The notes: generated by a model from the sequence alone, not told the origin. A DNA stretch of 54,342 nt from an uncultured Alistipes sp. (GCA_900542505.1 UQNV01000011.1:1-54342); one strand, 5' to 3'; positions 36,794 through 45,061 are shown, counted from the stretch's first letter. Made by a program: numbers and translations.

Positions 36794-37237
36794 TTATTTC
36801 TGTACGACCGGGAGCATCAGAACCTGCTGATTGGTCGAAGGATTGCGCAGGGCATTGATGACCTCGGCATCCTCCTTGGTAACCGAGCGGAAGTTGCGGT
36901 AACGGGCCGGGTATCCCGATACCTCGACTGCCGTCAGACGGCCTTTCTTGTCGTAGGTGTAGGTGAACTGCGGTTCAACAAGGATGTCGGCACCCGACTT
37001 CTTCAAGGCCTCGGCAACGGCATTCTGCTCCTTGACCTTCTTCGACAGGTACTTGCCGTCCTTGCCGGTGCATACGCCCGAAACCTTCACCTCGGAAACC
37101 TCCAGGTCCGAGACGTTCACCATCGACTCCAGTTTGGAGGGAATCTCGGCCACGCGGGCGGTAGACGACTTGTAAACACGATTCGAGCATGCGCTCAGAG
37201 CGACAGCAACCGCCATCAAAAGAATAACTCTTTTCAT
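36794..37237 (-). CDS. Small lipoprotein, paralogue of the next gene's N-terminus
   Basis: 147 residues. The signal peptide is MKRVILLMAVAVALSAC with lipobox Cys near 17. The body SKLESMVNVSDLEVSEVKVSG...LKKSGADILVEPQFTYTYDKKGRLTAVEVSGYPARYRNFRSVTKEDAEVINALR is a compact alpha/beta domain that recurs in the following gene. The stop codon overlaps the other frame (…CAGAAATAACGG), with no clear start for the next gene. Function unknown; probably a periplasmic partner of the barrel protein. Confidence 0.75.
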   Translation of the reverse strand: MKRVILLMAVAVALSACSNRVYKSSTARVAEIPSKLESMVNVSDLEVSEVKVSGVCTGKDGKYLSKKVKEQNAVAEALKKSGADILVEPQFTYTYDKKGRLTAVEVSGYPARYRNFRSVTKEDAEVINALRNPSTNQQVLMLPVVQK

Positions 37238-37730
37238 AAAGTATGAATATTGACTTGCGTCCCCGCACCTCGGAACGGGTTATTACATGAAGGAGGCGCG
37301 GTGCTGAAGGCTTATTTCGGACAACGGGAGCAGGCCGGCCTCAGAACCGTCCACCCCCCCATCACACATACATACGAAAAAAAAGACGCGTACGTCCATT
37401 CTCCGTTCTTATAACCCACACGACCGAGAATAAACTTACGCTTCCGGTATACCACTCTATCTTATTCCTATCCCAAACGGAACATATAAATATACGATAT
37501 ATATATCCGGGAAAAGAGCAAAAAAATCCACAAGAAACGACCAAACAGAGCATCCAGACTCCGATGTATGCTGTCGGACCGTTCGGTCGTTCCACCCTAC
37601 GAGCGGCCTGCACGGCCTCACCTGCGGATGGGCCTGCCGGCCGCCGACGGAAGTTATCCCGGCCCGAAACGGCAGTTGCAGGCACCGTCTGCCGATGCCC
37701 GCAACCGTCCATGAATGTTTTGCGAGGAGG
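37238..37730. other. Intergenic region without a supported gene
   Basis: Holds an AT-rich patch (37420-37520, with TATAAATATACGATATATAT-type words) that could carry promoters. A 116-codon minus-strand frame crosses it (37362-37712), but its composition changes midway and it has no recognisable domain, so I do not call it a gene. Confidence 0.5.
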
Positions 37731-38312
37731 TCAGCGCTCCTCGAACTGCGCCATCAATTCCCGGCAGTTTCGCTCATGCCGTCTGTACTGCGACACGGCC
37801 ACGGCACAGGCCAGCGAGGTGAAGACAACGCCCGACATGACGATAAGCTGCACCGCATCGGGACTCTCCGCCAGGGCATAGAGCCGCATGAAGATGTAGG
37901 CAAGCATCGCGACCAGAGGGACAATGCACACCAGCAACATTCCCCGGTAGAACCGGCGGTAGCCCGAAATCTTCTCCGTAACCGACCGCACATCGCCGCT
38001 GAGCAGATTGTCCATCCCCAGCTTGCGGTTCATCCACACCGTGGCGCACAAATCGGCCACGGCCCACAGCGAAACCAGCCCGCCGAACAACATCGGCCAG
38101 TCGCCGAACCGGCAAATCAGAATAACCATCGGAACGGTCACGATGTCGAGCATCATCCGGTTCCGAATCTCCTTCGTGACGGCCAGCGCCGGACGCCGCC
38201 TCACCATCCTGAAGAAACGCTCGTTGACCACCTGCTGCGCTTTCAGCTCCCCCTTGAGCTCGTTGTAATCCGCCCGCAGCATCTGCAGCTCTCGTTCCAT
38301 GCTCTTTTCCAT
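37731..38312 (-). CDS. Membrane protein paired with an ECF sigma factor (module 1)
   Basis: 193 residues. The N-terminal helix MEKSMERELQMLRADYNELKGELKAQQ is charged and cytoplasmic. Four hydrophobic helices follow, near 65-82, 85-105, 130-155 and 160-180, and the tail is short and basic. It starts 13 bases after the sigma factor stop. The same pairing and the same N-terminal helix recur in the second module (39374-39967), so the protein is a likely regulator of its sigma factor. It lacks a classical anti-sigma zinc motif. I do not recognise a named family. Confidence 0.75.
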   Translation of the reverse strand: MEKSMERELQMLRADYNELKGELKAQQVVNERFFRMVRRRPALAVTKEIRNRMMLDIVTVPMVILICRFGDWPMLFGGLVSLWAVADLCATVWMNRKLGMDNLLSGDVRSVTEKISGYRRFYRGMLLVCIVPLVAMLAYIFMRLYALAESPDAVQLIVMSGVVFTSLACAVAVSQYRRHERNCRELMAQFEER

Positions 38313-38325
38313 ACGATTCTTGTTT

Positions 38326-38805
38326 TTAATTGTCAGACATCTTTTTGAGTTGCTCCTTGATACGAACCAACTTGAATGAGACATTCTTGACCGAAATGCC
38401 CAGGATAGCCCCAATCTCGTCGTAGCTCAGGCCTTCAAGCCACAACAGGACGACGCTCCGGTCCACCAGTCCCAGCCGGTTGATTCGATTATAGAGTTGT
38501 TTTACCTGCAAGTGCCGCTCAAGGCTGCCGTCCGGGTCCGGACCGATGCCGCGGTCCATCCGCCTGCGCTCCCGGCTCCTCCGGCGGCTGAAGTTGATGC
38601 AGTAGTTCAGGCTGACCCGGTAAATCCAGGTTCTGATGTCGCTCCTCCCTTCGAACGTTTCGAAGCCCCGCCAGAGTCGAATCAGAATCTCCTGATACAG
38701 GTCGTCCACTTCGCACGCATCGGTCGAAAACATGTAACAGACCGTGTAGATGGTGCGCTCGTGCTGCTGAATGATACTCTTGAATTGTGCCTCTTTGGTG
38801 TTCAT
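38326..38805 (-). CDS. ECF-type RNA polymerase sigma factor (module 1)
   Basis: 159 residues. Region 2 is YTVCYMFSTDACEVDDLYQEILIRLWRGFETFEGRSDIRTWIYRVSLN. Region 4 is LGLVDRSVVLLWLEGLSYDEIGAILGISVKNVSFKLVRIKEQL with a helix-turn-helix. It is close in sequence to the second sigma factor at 39980-40468, so the two arose by duplication. A probable self-recognised promoter lies just upstream at 38855-38830. It is translated with the membrane protein that follows. Confidence 0.93.
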   Translation of the reverse strand: MNTKEAQFKSIIQQHERTIYTVCYMFSTDACEVDDLYQEILIRLWRGFETFEGRSDIRTWIYRVSLNYCINFSRRRSRERRRMDRGIGPDPDGSLERHLQVKQLYNRINRLGLVDRSVVLLWLEGLSYDEIGAILGISVKNVSFKLVRIKEQLKKMSDN

Positions 38806-38829
38806 CCGTCTATTTCATTTTTTCATCTG

Positions 38830-38855
38830 TTAGACAACCAATCCCCGGGAAAAAC
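38830..38855 (-). promoter_or_regulatory. ECF-type promoter, copy A
   Basis: On the minus strand, GTTTTT (38855-38850), 12 bases, then TTGTCTAA (38837-38830), ending 25 bases before the sigma ATG. The same pair recurs at 38949-38925 and 40513-40489, and a downstream TATAG/CTATA extension is shared. Confidence 0.7.
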
Positions 38856-38924
38856 TATACGGACAGGGGATATTTTTCCACTCCCCCCACGGCGTTCATC
38901 CGCCCATCTCTTTTTTCCTGCTGA

Positions 38925-38949
38925 TTAGACAACAAATGTCGGGAAAAAC
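38925..38949 (-). promoter_or_regulatory. ECF-type promoter, copy B (orphan)
   Basis: GTTTTT, 11 bases, TTGTCTAA, like copies A and C. It is followed by a GTTCATCCG-type start-codon region resembling that of the module 1 sigma gene, but the frame after it closes after 14 codons (MNAVGGVEKYPLSV). It looks like the 5' remnant of a lost sigma gene. Confidence 0.65.
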
Positions 38950-38962
38950 TATACGGTCGGAA

Positions 38963-39373
38963 ACGTTTACGGCGAATTTATTTTCTGCGGCCGTCCCGTC
39001 CGCACCCCGCCAGCGTCCTCCGCCTTCCGAAGCGGCGGCGTCCCAATCCCCGCAAGGAGACCTGGAGACCGGCAGCCCCAGGACACAAAAAGAGCGACCC
39101 GTAGGTCGCTCTCGTGGGTTTGCAGCAGGCCTATCTTGAGGCATTTGTCCTCAAAAACGGGCTGCATGCGCCCTCGCCGGGGGAATCGGCACACATTGAT
39201 TGTCAACGATTCCCCATGAAATCAACAAATCTTACGCCGACACACCGCACCGCCCGAAGCGTTCGGGAACAGCGTAGGGGGGGGCATACCGGCTCAGCCG
39301 TATGCGGGGAAGCCCGAAGGGACGGACGTCGCCCCCCGGCTCGATTTATCACCGGACCGAGGGGGGGGGCAGG
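38963..39373. other. GC-rich intergenic region with hairpins
   Basis: Between the two sigma modules. It holds a terminator-like hairpin (39092-39111), a 9-bp hairpin GGGGAATCG / CGATTCCCC (39180-39215) with an inner TTGA/TCAA, and G-runs at 39277-39284 and 39361-39369. I see no gene I can support. Confidence 0.5.
39092..39111 (-). terminator. Terminator downstream of module 2
   Basis: 8-bp stem GAGCGACC / GGTCGCTC with loop CGTA, followed by TTTTT on the minus strand (39091-39087). It lies about 260 bases past the module 2 membrane-protein stop. Confidence 0.75.
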
Positions 39374-39967
39374 TCATGACCGGTCTTTCAGATGGTCAAT
39401 CATGTCATCGCAGGCCCGAAGCACCCGCCGGTCAACAAAATACTGGATGCCGGCGCCTGCCAGAAGAGCGACGCACATGACGGCTACGGCGGCAACGCCT
39501 CGCGCCGGAATGCGGAACGTGTCGTGGATTGCAGGGAGCATGAAGCACATAAGACCTGCCACCAGAACCCATGAAGCGATATTGACGACCATGTAGTCCC
39601 GTTTGAATTTCCTTAATCGGACGACCGTCGAGAGGACGCTGTCCGTGCCGTTTTCTATCTTCCCGAGCCTCCGGTATATGCACACATAGCCAATGAGCAC
39701 AAGTACATAGAATCCGGCAATCATCCCGGCAAGAGACATGTCAAGTCCCCTGAGATAGGAGGCCGCCAACGTGACAAGCGCCGCTGCGCCCACACCCGCC
39801 AGGGTGGTTTTCCTGTTTGAATCCAGCACACCGGCATTGTTCCTGAAGACCGCCTCCATGAGTTGGCTGTTGATTATCGTCTGCCGGTCCACCCCGGCCT
39901 TGAGATGTTCATAATCCGACTTCATCTGCCGGAGTTCATCATACATGGATAAATTGTCATTCTGCAT
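39374..39967 (-). CDS. Membrane protein paired with an ECF sigma factor (module 2)
   Basis: 197 residues. The N-terminal helix MYDELRQMKSDYEHLKAGVDRQTIINSQLM aligns with the module 1 helix MERELQMLRADYNELKGELKAQQVVNERF. Four hydrophobic segments follow, near 62-78, 80-100, 130-152 and 160-185. It starts 12 bases after its sigma factor stop. The base composition is lower in GC than the chromosome to its left. A nine-C run follows the stop codon on its strand. Its role in controlling the sigma factor is inferred from the repeated pairing. Confidence 0.75.
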   Translation of the reverse strand: MQNDNLSMYDELRQMKSDYEHLKAGVDRQTIINSQLMEAVFRNNAGVLDSNRKTTLAGVGAAALVTLAASYLRGLDMSLAGMIAGFYVLVLIGYVCIYRRLGKIENGTDSVLSTVVRLRKFKRDYMVVNIASWVLVAGLMCFMLPAIHDTFRIPARGVAAVAVMCVALLAGAGIQYFVDRRVLRACDDMIDHLKDRS

Positions 39968-39979
39968 AGCCTTTGGGAT

Positions 39980-40468
39980 TTAGATGTTCATTTTCTTGAG
40001 TTCCTCCTTAATCCTGTAGAGCTGGAAGGAGACATTCTTTACGGAAATGCCTATGACAGCCCCGATTTCCTCATAAGACAACCCTTCGAGCCACAAGAGA
40101 ATCAGTGCACGGTCAACAAGTCCGAGGCGGTTTATCCGGGCATACAGACGTCTGACCTGGAGTGTCCTGTCGCTTATCTCCCCGAAGAAATCGACATCGA
40201 TGCTTAACGGGACACGGGTCGTTTCCCGTCTCTTTTTCTTTCGCTTCTGTCCGTTGATGCAGGTGTTGAGACTTACGCGGTAGAACCAGGTCCGGACGTC
40301 CGACTCTCCGCGGAATGAGTCATATCCTCTCCAGAGCCTGACCAGCACATCCTGAAAAAGGTCTTCCGCCTCCTCTCTGCTTCCGGAAAACATATAGCAG
40401 ACGGTATAGACAACGGTCTTGTGCTTTTCTACCAATCGGGTGAATTCCTGTTCCTTCTGTTCCATCAT
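39980..40468 (-). CDS. ECF-type RNA polymerase sigma factor (module 2)
   Basis: 162 residues. Region 2 is YTVCYMFSGSREEAEDLFQDVLVRLWRGYDSFRGESDVRTWFYRVSLN. Region 4 is LGLVDRALILLWLEGLSYEEIGAVIGISVKNVSFQLYRIKEEL. It is clearly paralogous to the module 1 sigma factor but has lower GC and different codon use, so it was either acquired or duplicated long ago. A conserved promoter motif lies 21 bases upstream of the ATG at 40468. Confidence 0.93.
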   Translation of the reverse strand: MMEQKEQEFTRLVEKHKTVVYTVCYMFSGSREEAEDLFQDVLVRLWRGYDSFRGESDVRTWFYRVSLNTCINGQKRKKKRRETTRVPLSIDVDFFGEISDRTLQVRRLYARINRLGLVDRALILLWLEGLSYEEIGAVIGISVKNVSFQLYRIKEELKKMNI

Positions 40469-40488
40469 GATTTCAGATTTCTATCATA

Positions 40489-40513
40489 TTAGACAACAGA
40501 ATCCCTGAAAAAC
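40489..40513 (-). promoter_or_regulatory. ECF-type promoter, copy C
   Basis: GTTTTT (40513-40508), 11 bases, TTGTCTAA (40496-40489) on the minus strand, directly before the module 2 sigma gene. Confidence 0.7.
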
Positions 40514-40566
40514 TATAAATTATCGGCGACGTCCATTCATCCTGAGGCGATGAAACGCCACCGGCC

Positions 40567-40608
40567 AAACAAATAAATCCCCGTCAATCAATCGATTAAC
40601 AGGGATTT
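40567..40608 (-). terminator. Terminator of the DUF262 gene
   Basis: Minus-strand stem AAATCCC / GGGATTT (40608-40602 and 40581-40575) with inner AATC/GATT pairs, then TTTATTTG. The GC-to-AT composition step falls just to its right. Confidence 0.6.
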
Positions 40609-40792
40609 AATAATTATTCCGCGCTTAAAAACGCATTAATATTCTTCCTCGTTGAAGAAATTTATCTATATTGATTATCAATATATTATGCAATAATAAA
40701 TGAATTTTGCGCAAACAAACCACACCGTCTGAGGCGGTCTGAGGCGATGGGAGGAATAACGGGACAAACATATTTAGCTTCAATCCAACACA
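40609..40792. other. Island edge: AT-rich sequence with CTGAGGCG repeats
   Basis: Abrupt switch to AT-rich sequence. It has two adjacent GTCTGAGGCG units near 40728-40747, with a related CCTGAGGCGATG at 40541. No tRNA or clear attachment site is visible, so the exact left end of the island is unresolved. Confidence 0.45.
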
Positions 40793-42517
40793 TTATTTAA
40801 ATGCAAGCATCAATGCGGCACGAAGAGCTTCAGTTCGTTTTTCTTTGAATGTCTTAAAATCATTCCACTGCATTGTGCAGCATGCGTCAATATAGTTTTT
40901 GCTCTTATAATCAGCAATCTTATTGATATCATTACCAAAATGTTCTATAATCCATACATTAGGATCAGCATCTTTTTTCCCTATATTTTCAGCACCTTCT
41001 AATAATTGGAGATTGAAAAGATAATTTTTCTCTTCAATAAAATCTGGAGAAAGATCCTTATTTTTAATAGTGAACTTAGCTTTTGGATATATATGATCAA
41101 TATGGAATTTGGAATTTTTATAATCTAAGTGTGGATATAGTACTTGTAGAACAGGTAATATAGCAGGGTTGCCATATTGCAATGTGAGCAAATCTTCCAC
41201 GTCGTCAATAGTTACCTTTAATGCTTTATTGGCATCCATCTTCGCCATTCTAACATTAAATTCTGAGAAATCCTTCACTCCATTCATTCCTTCTAGTGCA
41301 TAGCTAAGTTTTCTATCCAATGAGGTAGTAAAGTAAGAGGTAATCTGTGCTGTTCTGACAAACTTAAACATCGCCTCTTTATCAACATTGCCAAGTTTGT
41401 TATATACTATGTCGTTCCTATATAAATACAGCGCAATGATCGAGATGATGTAACCGGATGCCAATTGTCCAGAATATCCAAAATCTTCGACAATACGGAC
41501 TGCATCTGTAATTGAAGTGACTATTTTTTCCCAATTTTGTTCAATTGAATGAATATTAGTTTTGTTGAAATTCTTCAGATTAAATATGTGGTTTGCGCCA
41601 ATTAGCAACAAACTGGTTTTCAATATTTGATCTCTACCGAAACAGCCGAATCCTGTAGTCCTAAACTTATCAACATATACATTCATTTCTCCTCTTATAT
41701 CTGACGAGAAATTTGCAGTCAAAATTGACATAAGCAAGTCTGAGTAAGACAATGTTGTCCCTCCGCTATTAACCCTAATGAATATCTTTAAGACTTTATC
41801 TAGATTCTTTTCTGTTTCCTCAAAGTAAGAAATCAATCGTTCTGTACATATCACATTCTTAAGTTTCTCCAATATATCGGCCTCCATATCGTCCAATTCA
41901 TTCTCTCTACAATATCTATTTAAACTTACCAGGTTAAGAATGTCGCCAACTTTAAACCAGAAATTATTTTTATCCGAAGAAGGTATTTGAGCAGGATTTT
42001 TAAATTCAAATTGATAGCAATCTTCAGTGTCTTCCTCACTAGGTTGATATCTTAAATTGAGATATAGCTTCTTTAATTCAAAAGCATTTGGATTATCCCA
42101 CCAACCTTTTGGTTTTTTCAGAGTTCGAGAACCTTTTAATCCAATATACAATGAAGTTAATCGCTGCTGACCATCAAGGACAATATTTAAATCATTAGAG
42201 TTAACTTTTGCAATATCAATTTTTTCATTATGAGGATTTCTAACATCATAATCTTCTATGAATTGATATAGCTGAAAATTTAATTTATCTGAGTCTGGCA
42301 AAGCTGACTTATCTGTTTCCACATCAGTTTTTCTTAATTTCCAAAATAAGAAAGAGCCTATTGGATAATTTCTTAATATAGAGTCAAATAGTTGCTCTAT
42401 TTTCTTTTCTGCGGCCCGATCTAGCCAAACATATTCTCTTTGAATGTCCGGGAGAAAGTAACTGACATTGATTTCTTCGATGACCTCCTTAATTGTTATA
42501 TCCTTAAATTGTCCCAT
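40793..42517 (-). CDS. DUF262-HNH protein (GmrSD-like modification-dependent nuclease)
   Basis: 574 residues. The N-terminal DUF262 (ParB/Srx-fold) domain has the QREYVW motif at 26-31 and DGQQR at 115-119, the nucleotide-binding signature. The C-terminal DUF1524-like HNH nuclease motif is HIDHIYP at 472-478. This single-chain layout is that of GmrSD/BrxU-type type IV enzymes that cut modified phage DNA with NTP hydrolysis. It is AT-rich, unlike the chromosome. It is placed in a defence island, convergent towards the sigma module. The specific modification it senses is unknown. Confidence 0.88.
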   Translation of the reverse strand: MGQFKDITIKEVIEEINVSYFLPDIQREYVWLDRAAEKKIEQLFDSILRNYPIGSFLFWKLRKTDVETDKSALPDSDKLNFQLYQFIEDYDVRNPHNEKIDIAKVNSNDLNIVLDGQQRLTSLYIGLKGSRTLKKPKGWWDNPNAFELKKLYLNLRYQPSEEDTEDCYQFEFKNPAQIPSSDKNNFWFKVGDILNLVSLNRYCRENELDDMEADILEKLKNVICTERLISYFEETEKNLDKVLKIFIRVNSGGTTLSYSDLLMSILTANFSSDIRGEMNVYVDKFRTTGFGCFGRDQILKTSLLLIGANHIFNLKNFNKTNIHSIEQNWEKIVTSITDAVRIVEDFGYSGQLASGYIISIIALYLYRNDIVYNKLGNVDKEAMFKFVRTAQITSYFTTSLDRKLSYALEGMNGVKDFSEFNVRMAKMDANKALKVTIDDVEDLLTLQYGNPAILPVLQVLYPHLDYKNSKFHIDHIYPKAKFTIKNKDLSPDFIEEKNYLFNLQLLEGAENIGKKDADPNVWIIEHFGNDINKIADYKSKNYIDACCTMQWNDFKTFKEKRTEALRAALMLAFK

Positions 42518-42642
42518 ATTATAGATGAATTATTTTTATTTCAAACAAAATGCCATGTAGCCCAAGAGGACTAAACGATAGTAAATCAAATAAATACAAC
42601 ATTCAGACAAATAAATTGGGTAGCACGTGTGAAAAATCATAA

Positions 42643-43551
42643 TTAATTTACAAAGGTAAGCCCATCTGCATATTGCTCGTATATTGCCATTTCTTCTTTG
42701 CTCAAGACTCTGTCTGTATATGTCAGTGTTCCATCTGGATTCAAATGAGCATCCTTCATTATGGCAACATATGATTCATCACGTTGTTTCAAAAGATGAC
42801 ATAATGATGCTCCAACAAAGCGAATTTTTGTATCTGCAGCATTAGGTTTAATGGCCACATTAAAACCGCCGCCTTGAGCTGGTACAGATGGATAAATAAT
42901 GCCATCAGAATCTTTTGTTTTCATATTAACATTTAGTAGATAATTTACAAAATTCGCAATTATCATATATTCATGGTCAGAAGCAAAATCTTTTGATATC
43001 TCATTGGACATGTATTGTATTAATTCCAAACCATTAGGATTAACTGAAACATCTTGCATTATATCATGCCAAGATTTTGTAAAATTGAGCACTTCCGGAC
43101 AAGGTCTTCTGTACTCGTCCACAAAAGGAAGCGCAATAAGATTTAGCGGTTTCGTCACTTCCCACCGAGATACGGTTGCTCGCTCTATGCCAACACTATC
43201 CTTGTCCTTAAAAAAAGATGATGTTTCTAATAGCGATACTATTCTTGGGAATGGGACGTCAACACTATTAGTATCTGTAAAAGAACAAGCATAAAACATT
43301 GATTGATATGGAAGATTTACCCGTCCATATTTTGGCAAACAAATAGCGGGAGGATAATTTAATTCAGAAATACTATAAAATTCTTTCCCGTGAGGATTGA
43401 TTCTTTGCCGTATCAGTCCGGAGCTAGGATATATTATGTAACGTACGATAGGAATATCATAATCATTTACAGATCTGAATATTCCATATAACTCATCCAA
43501 ATCACCTTTTTGAAGGTTATACGTACGCAAACTATCTGTTAACACACCCAT
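42643..43551 (-). CDS. RES-domain-like protein
   Basis: About 302 residues from the ATG at 43551 (MGVLTDSLRTYNLQ); in-frame ATGs lie at 43566 and further up, but the -7 box at 43584-43577 favours the later start. It shows RES-like blocks: an Arg-led start LIRQRINPHGKEFY, YGRVNLPYQSMFYACSF, and the closing DGIIYPSVPAQGGGFNVAIK. RES toxins degrade NAD+ and normally pair with a small antitoxin. No partner gene is seen next to it, and its length is larger than the usual 150-220. It may be a defence effector. Family call is tentative. Confidence 0.55.
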   Translation of the reverse strand: MGVLTDSLRTYNLQKGDLDELYGIFRSVNDYDIPIVRYIIYPSSGLIRQRINPHGKEFYSISELNYPPAICLPKYGRVNLPYQSMFYACSFTDTNSVDVPFPRIVSLLETSSFFKDKDSVGIERATVSRWEVTKPLNLIALPFVDEYRRPCPEVLNFTKSWHDIMQDVSVNPNGLELIQYMSNEISKDFASDHEYMIIANFVNYLLNVNMKTKDSDGIIYPSVPAQGGGFNVAIKPNAADTKIRFVGASLCHLLKQRDESYVAIMKDAHLNPDGTLTYTDRVLSKEEMAIYEQYADGLTFVN

Positions 43552-43576
43552 GGCTTTTATTTTCATTAAACATAAG

Positions 43577-43584
43577 CAAATATA
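43577..43584 (-). promoter_or_regulatory. -7 box TATATTTG of the RES-like gene
   Basis: Perfect TAnnTTTG on the minus strand, about 25 bases before the ATG at 43551. Confidence 0.55.
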
Positions 43585-43667
43585 GATAATCATATTTAGA
43601 ATTATGCATAAAACGCCAATTTATTTGGGTATAATTCTAATAGTAAGGACAAAAACATAAAAATTGC

Positions 43668-43675
43668 TATCTTTG
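43668..43675 (+). promoter_or_regulatory. -7 box TATCTTTG of the defence operon
   Basis: Perfect TAnnTTTG, 27 bases before the regulator ATG at 43703. It is divergent to the RES-like promoter about 85 bases away. No clear -33 box. Confidence 0.65.
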
Positions 43676-43702
43676 CTGCAGTTGGATAAAATAAGTAATA
43701 TC

Positions 43703-43921
43703 ATGGGCAAGAATATGAACCGGCTGAAAGTGGTATTGGCAGAAAGGAGACGAACCAACAGATGGTTGGCGGAACAATTAGGGAAAGATCAGGCAACTGT
43801 TTCCAAATGGTGCACCAACACCAGTCAGCCGAGTCTTGAGACATTATTTCAAATTGCTGAAGTATTGGGCGTGAAAGCTCAAGATTTAATAAGTAAAGAT
43901 ATCTCTAATGACCATGAATAA
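43703..43921 (+). CDS. XRE-family transcriptional regulator
   Basis: 72 residues with a Cro/C1-type helix-turn-helix (LKVVLAERRRTNRWLAEQLGKDQATVSKWCTNTSQPSLETLFQIAEVLGVKAQDLI). It is the first gene of the plus-strand defence operon and overlaps the next gene by 14 bases. It probably represses or controls the operon, like the C proteins of restriction systems. I chose the ATG at 43703; a second Met five codons in is possible. Confidence 0.85.
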   Translation: MGKNMNRLKVVLAERRRTNRWLAEQLGKDQATVSKWCTNTSQPSLETLFQIAEVLGVKAQDLISKDISNDHE

Positions 43922-45032
43922 AAGACAAAATATAGATAACAACATTGTAGCAGATATCGCAGCACGTATCGAACGATTGATTATCGATGCTCGAGCCAAC
44001 GTGGCTCGGTCAATCAATCTTGCAGAAGTCATCACTAAATATGAAATAGGACATGTCATTGTAAGTGTTGTGCAGGAAGGAGAAGAACGTGCAGCATACG
44101 GCAAACAATTATTAAAAGGCGTATCAGAGATATTGACAGAACGATTAGGTGATGGCTGGTCTGTAGAGACATTGAAAAGATGCCGCAAATTTTTTATTAT
44201 GTATTCGGCAAAAGAGATTGGCGCAACAGTGTTGACCGAAGCTCTGGACAACAATTTGGTCAACAGCGTTGACCAAATCCAAAAAGCTATGACAAAATCA
44301 AACAAATCGCCTGTATTATATCCTTTTACACTTTCATGGTCTCATTATCTGGTGTTAATGCGTATTGAATCAGACGAGGAGCGCCACTTTTATGAGATTG
44401 AGTGCCAAAAACAAAATTGGAGCGTCCGTCAATTGCAACGGCAATACAGTTCAAGCCTATATGAGCGATTAGCCCTAAGCCGTAATAAAGATGAAGTCAT
44501 GCGGCTCTCCCATGAAGGACAAACAATCAATAAACCTGACGACATCATAAAAAATCCTTTGACATTAGAGTTCTTAGGTCTAAAGCCGGATGCGTCTTAT
44601 TCTGAGACCAAGCTGGAAAATGCCATAATCGACAAGATGCAACATTTTCTGTTGGAATTGGGAAAGGGATTTTTATTCGAAGCCCGCCAAAAGCGATTTA
44701 CATTTGATGAGGAAAATTTCTATGTAGACCTCGTCTTCTATAATCGCCTGCTACAATGTTATGTCCTGATTGATTTGAAAGTAGGCAAACTCACACATCA
44801 GGATTTAGGTCAGATGCAGATGTATGTCAATTATTATGACCGATATGTGAAACAGGACTTTGAAAAGCCGACAGTCGGCATTCTGCTATGCAAAGAGAAG
44901 AAAGACGCGTTGGTAGAATTGACACTGCCAAAGGATTCCAATATCTACGCCCAGCAATATGCCCTCTATTTGCCGGATAAGAAGTTACTCCAGAACAAGC
45001 TGCAAGAATGGTTGGAGGAACAGGAAGAATAA
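43908..45032 (+). CDS. DUF1016 (YhcG-type) PD-(D/E)XK nuclease-domain protein
   Basis: 374 residues. The N-terminal helical domain (residues 10-180) includes EVITKYEIGHVIVSVVQEGEERAAYGKQLLKGVSEILTERLGDGWSVETLKRCRKFF. The C-terminal nuclease domain at about 230-365 includes GKGFLFEARQKRFTFDEENFYVDLVFYNRLLQCYVLIDLKVGKLTHQDLGQMQMYV, with D near 276 and the EAR...D..F...LIDLK core. Such proteins are common in R-M and defence loci, with unknown role. It overlaps the regulator gene by 14 bases, and 29 bases separate it from the PLD-helicase gene. Confidence 0.88.
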   Translation: MTMNKRQNIDNNIVADIAARIERLIIDARANVARSINLAEVITKYEIGHVIVSVVQEGEERAAYGKQLLKGVSEILTERLGDGWSVETLKRCRKFFIMYSAKEIGATVLTEALDNNLVNSVDQIQKAMTKSNKSPVLYPFTLSWSHYLVLMRIESDEERHFYEIECQKQNWSVRQLQRQYSSSLYERLALSRNKDEVMRLSHEGQTINKPDDIIKNPLTLEFLGLKPDASYSETKLENAIIDKMQHFLLELGKGFLFEARQKRFTFDEENFYVDLVFYNRLLQCYVLIDLKVGKLTHQDLGQMQMYVNYYDRYVKQDFEKPTVGILLCKEKKDALVELTLPKDSNIYAQQYALYLPDKKLLQNKLQEWLEEQEE

Positions 45033-45061
45033 AGTTAAAACGATGTAATCTATAGCGGATA

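Noticed and set aside
37362..37712. A 116-codon minus-strand frame as a small gene
   Set aside because: Half is GC-rich and half AT-rich, with no domain and no promoter.
39361..39369. Nine-G run as a phase-variation tract
   Set aside because: It lies after the stop codon of the nearby gene and cannot change its frame; long G-runs are also prone to sequencing error.
40609..40792. A tRNA or attachment site at the island's left edge
   Set aside because: No cloverleaf or T-loop signature and no matching direct repeat at the far side, which is outside the window.
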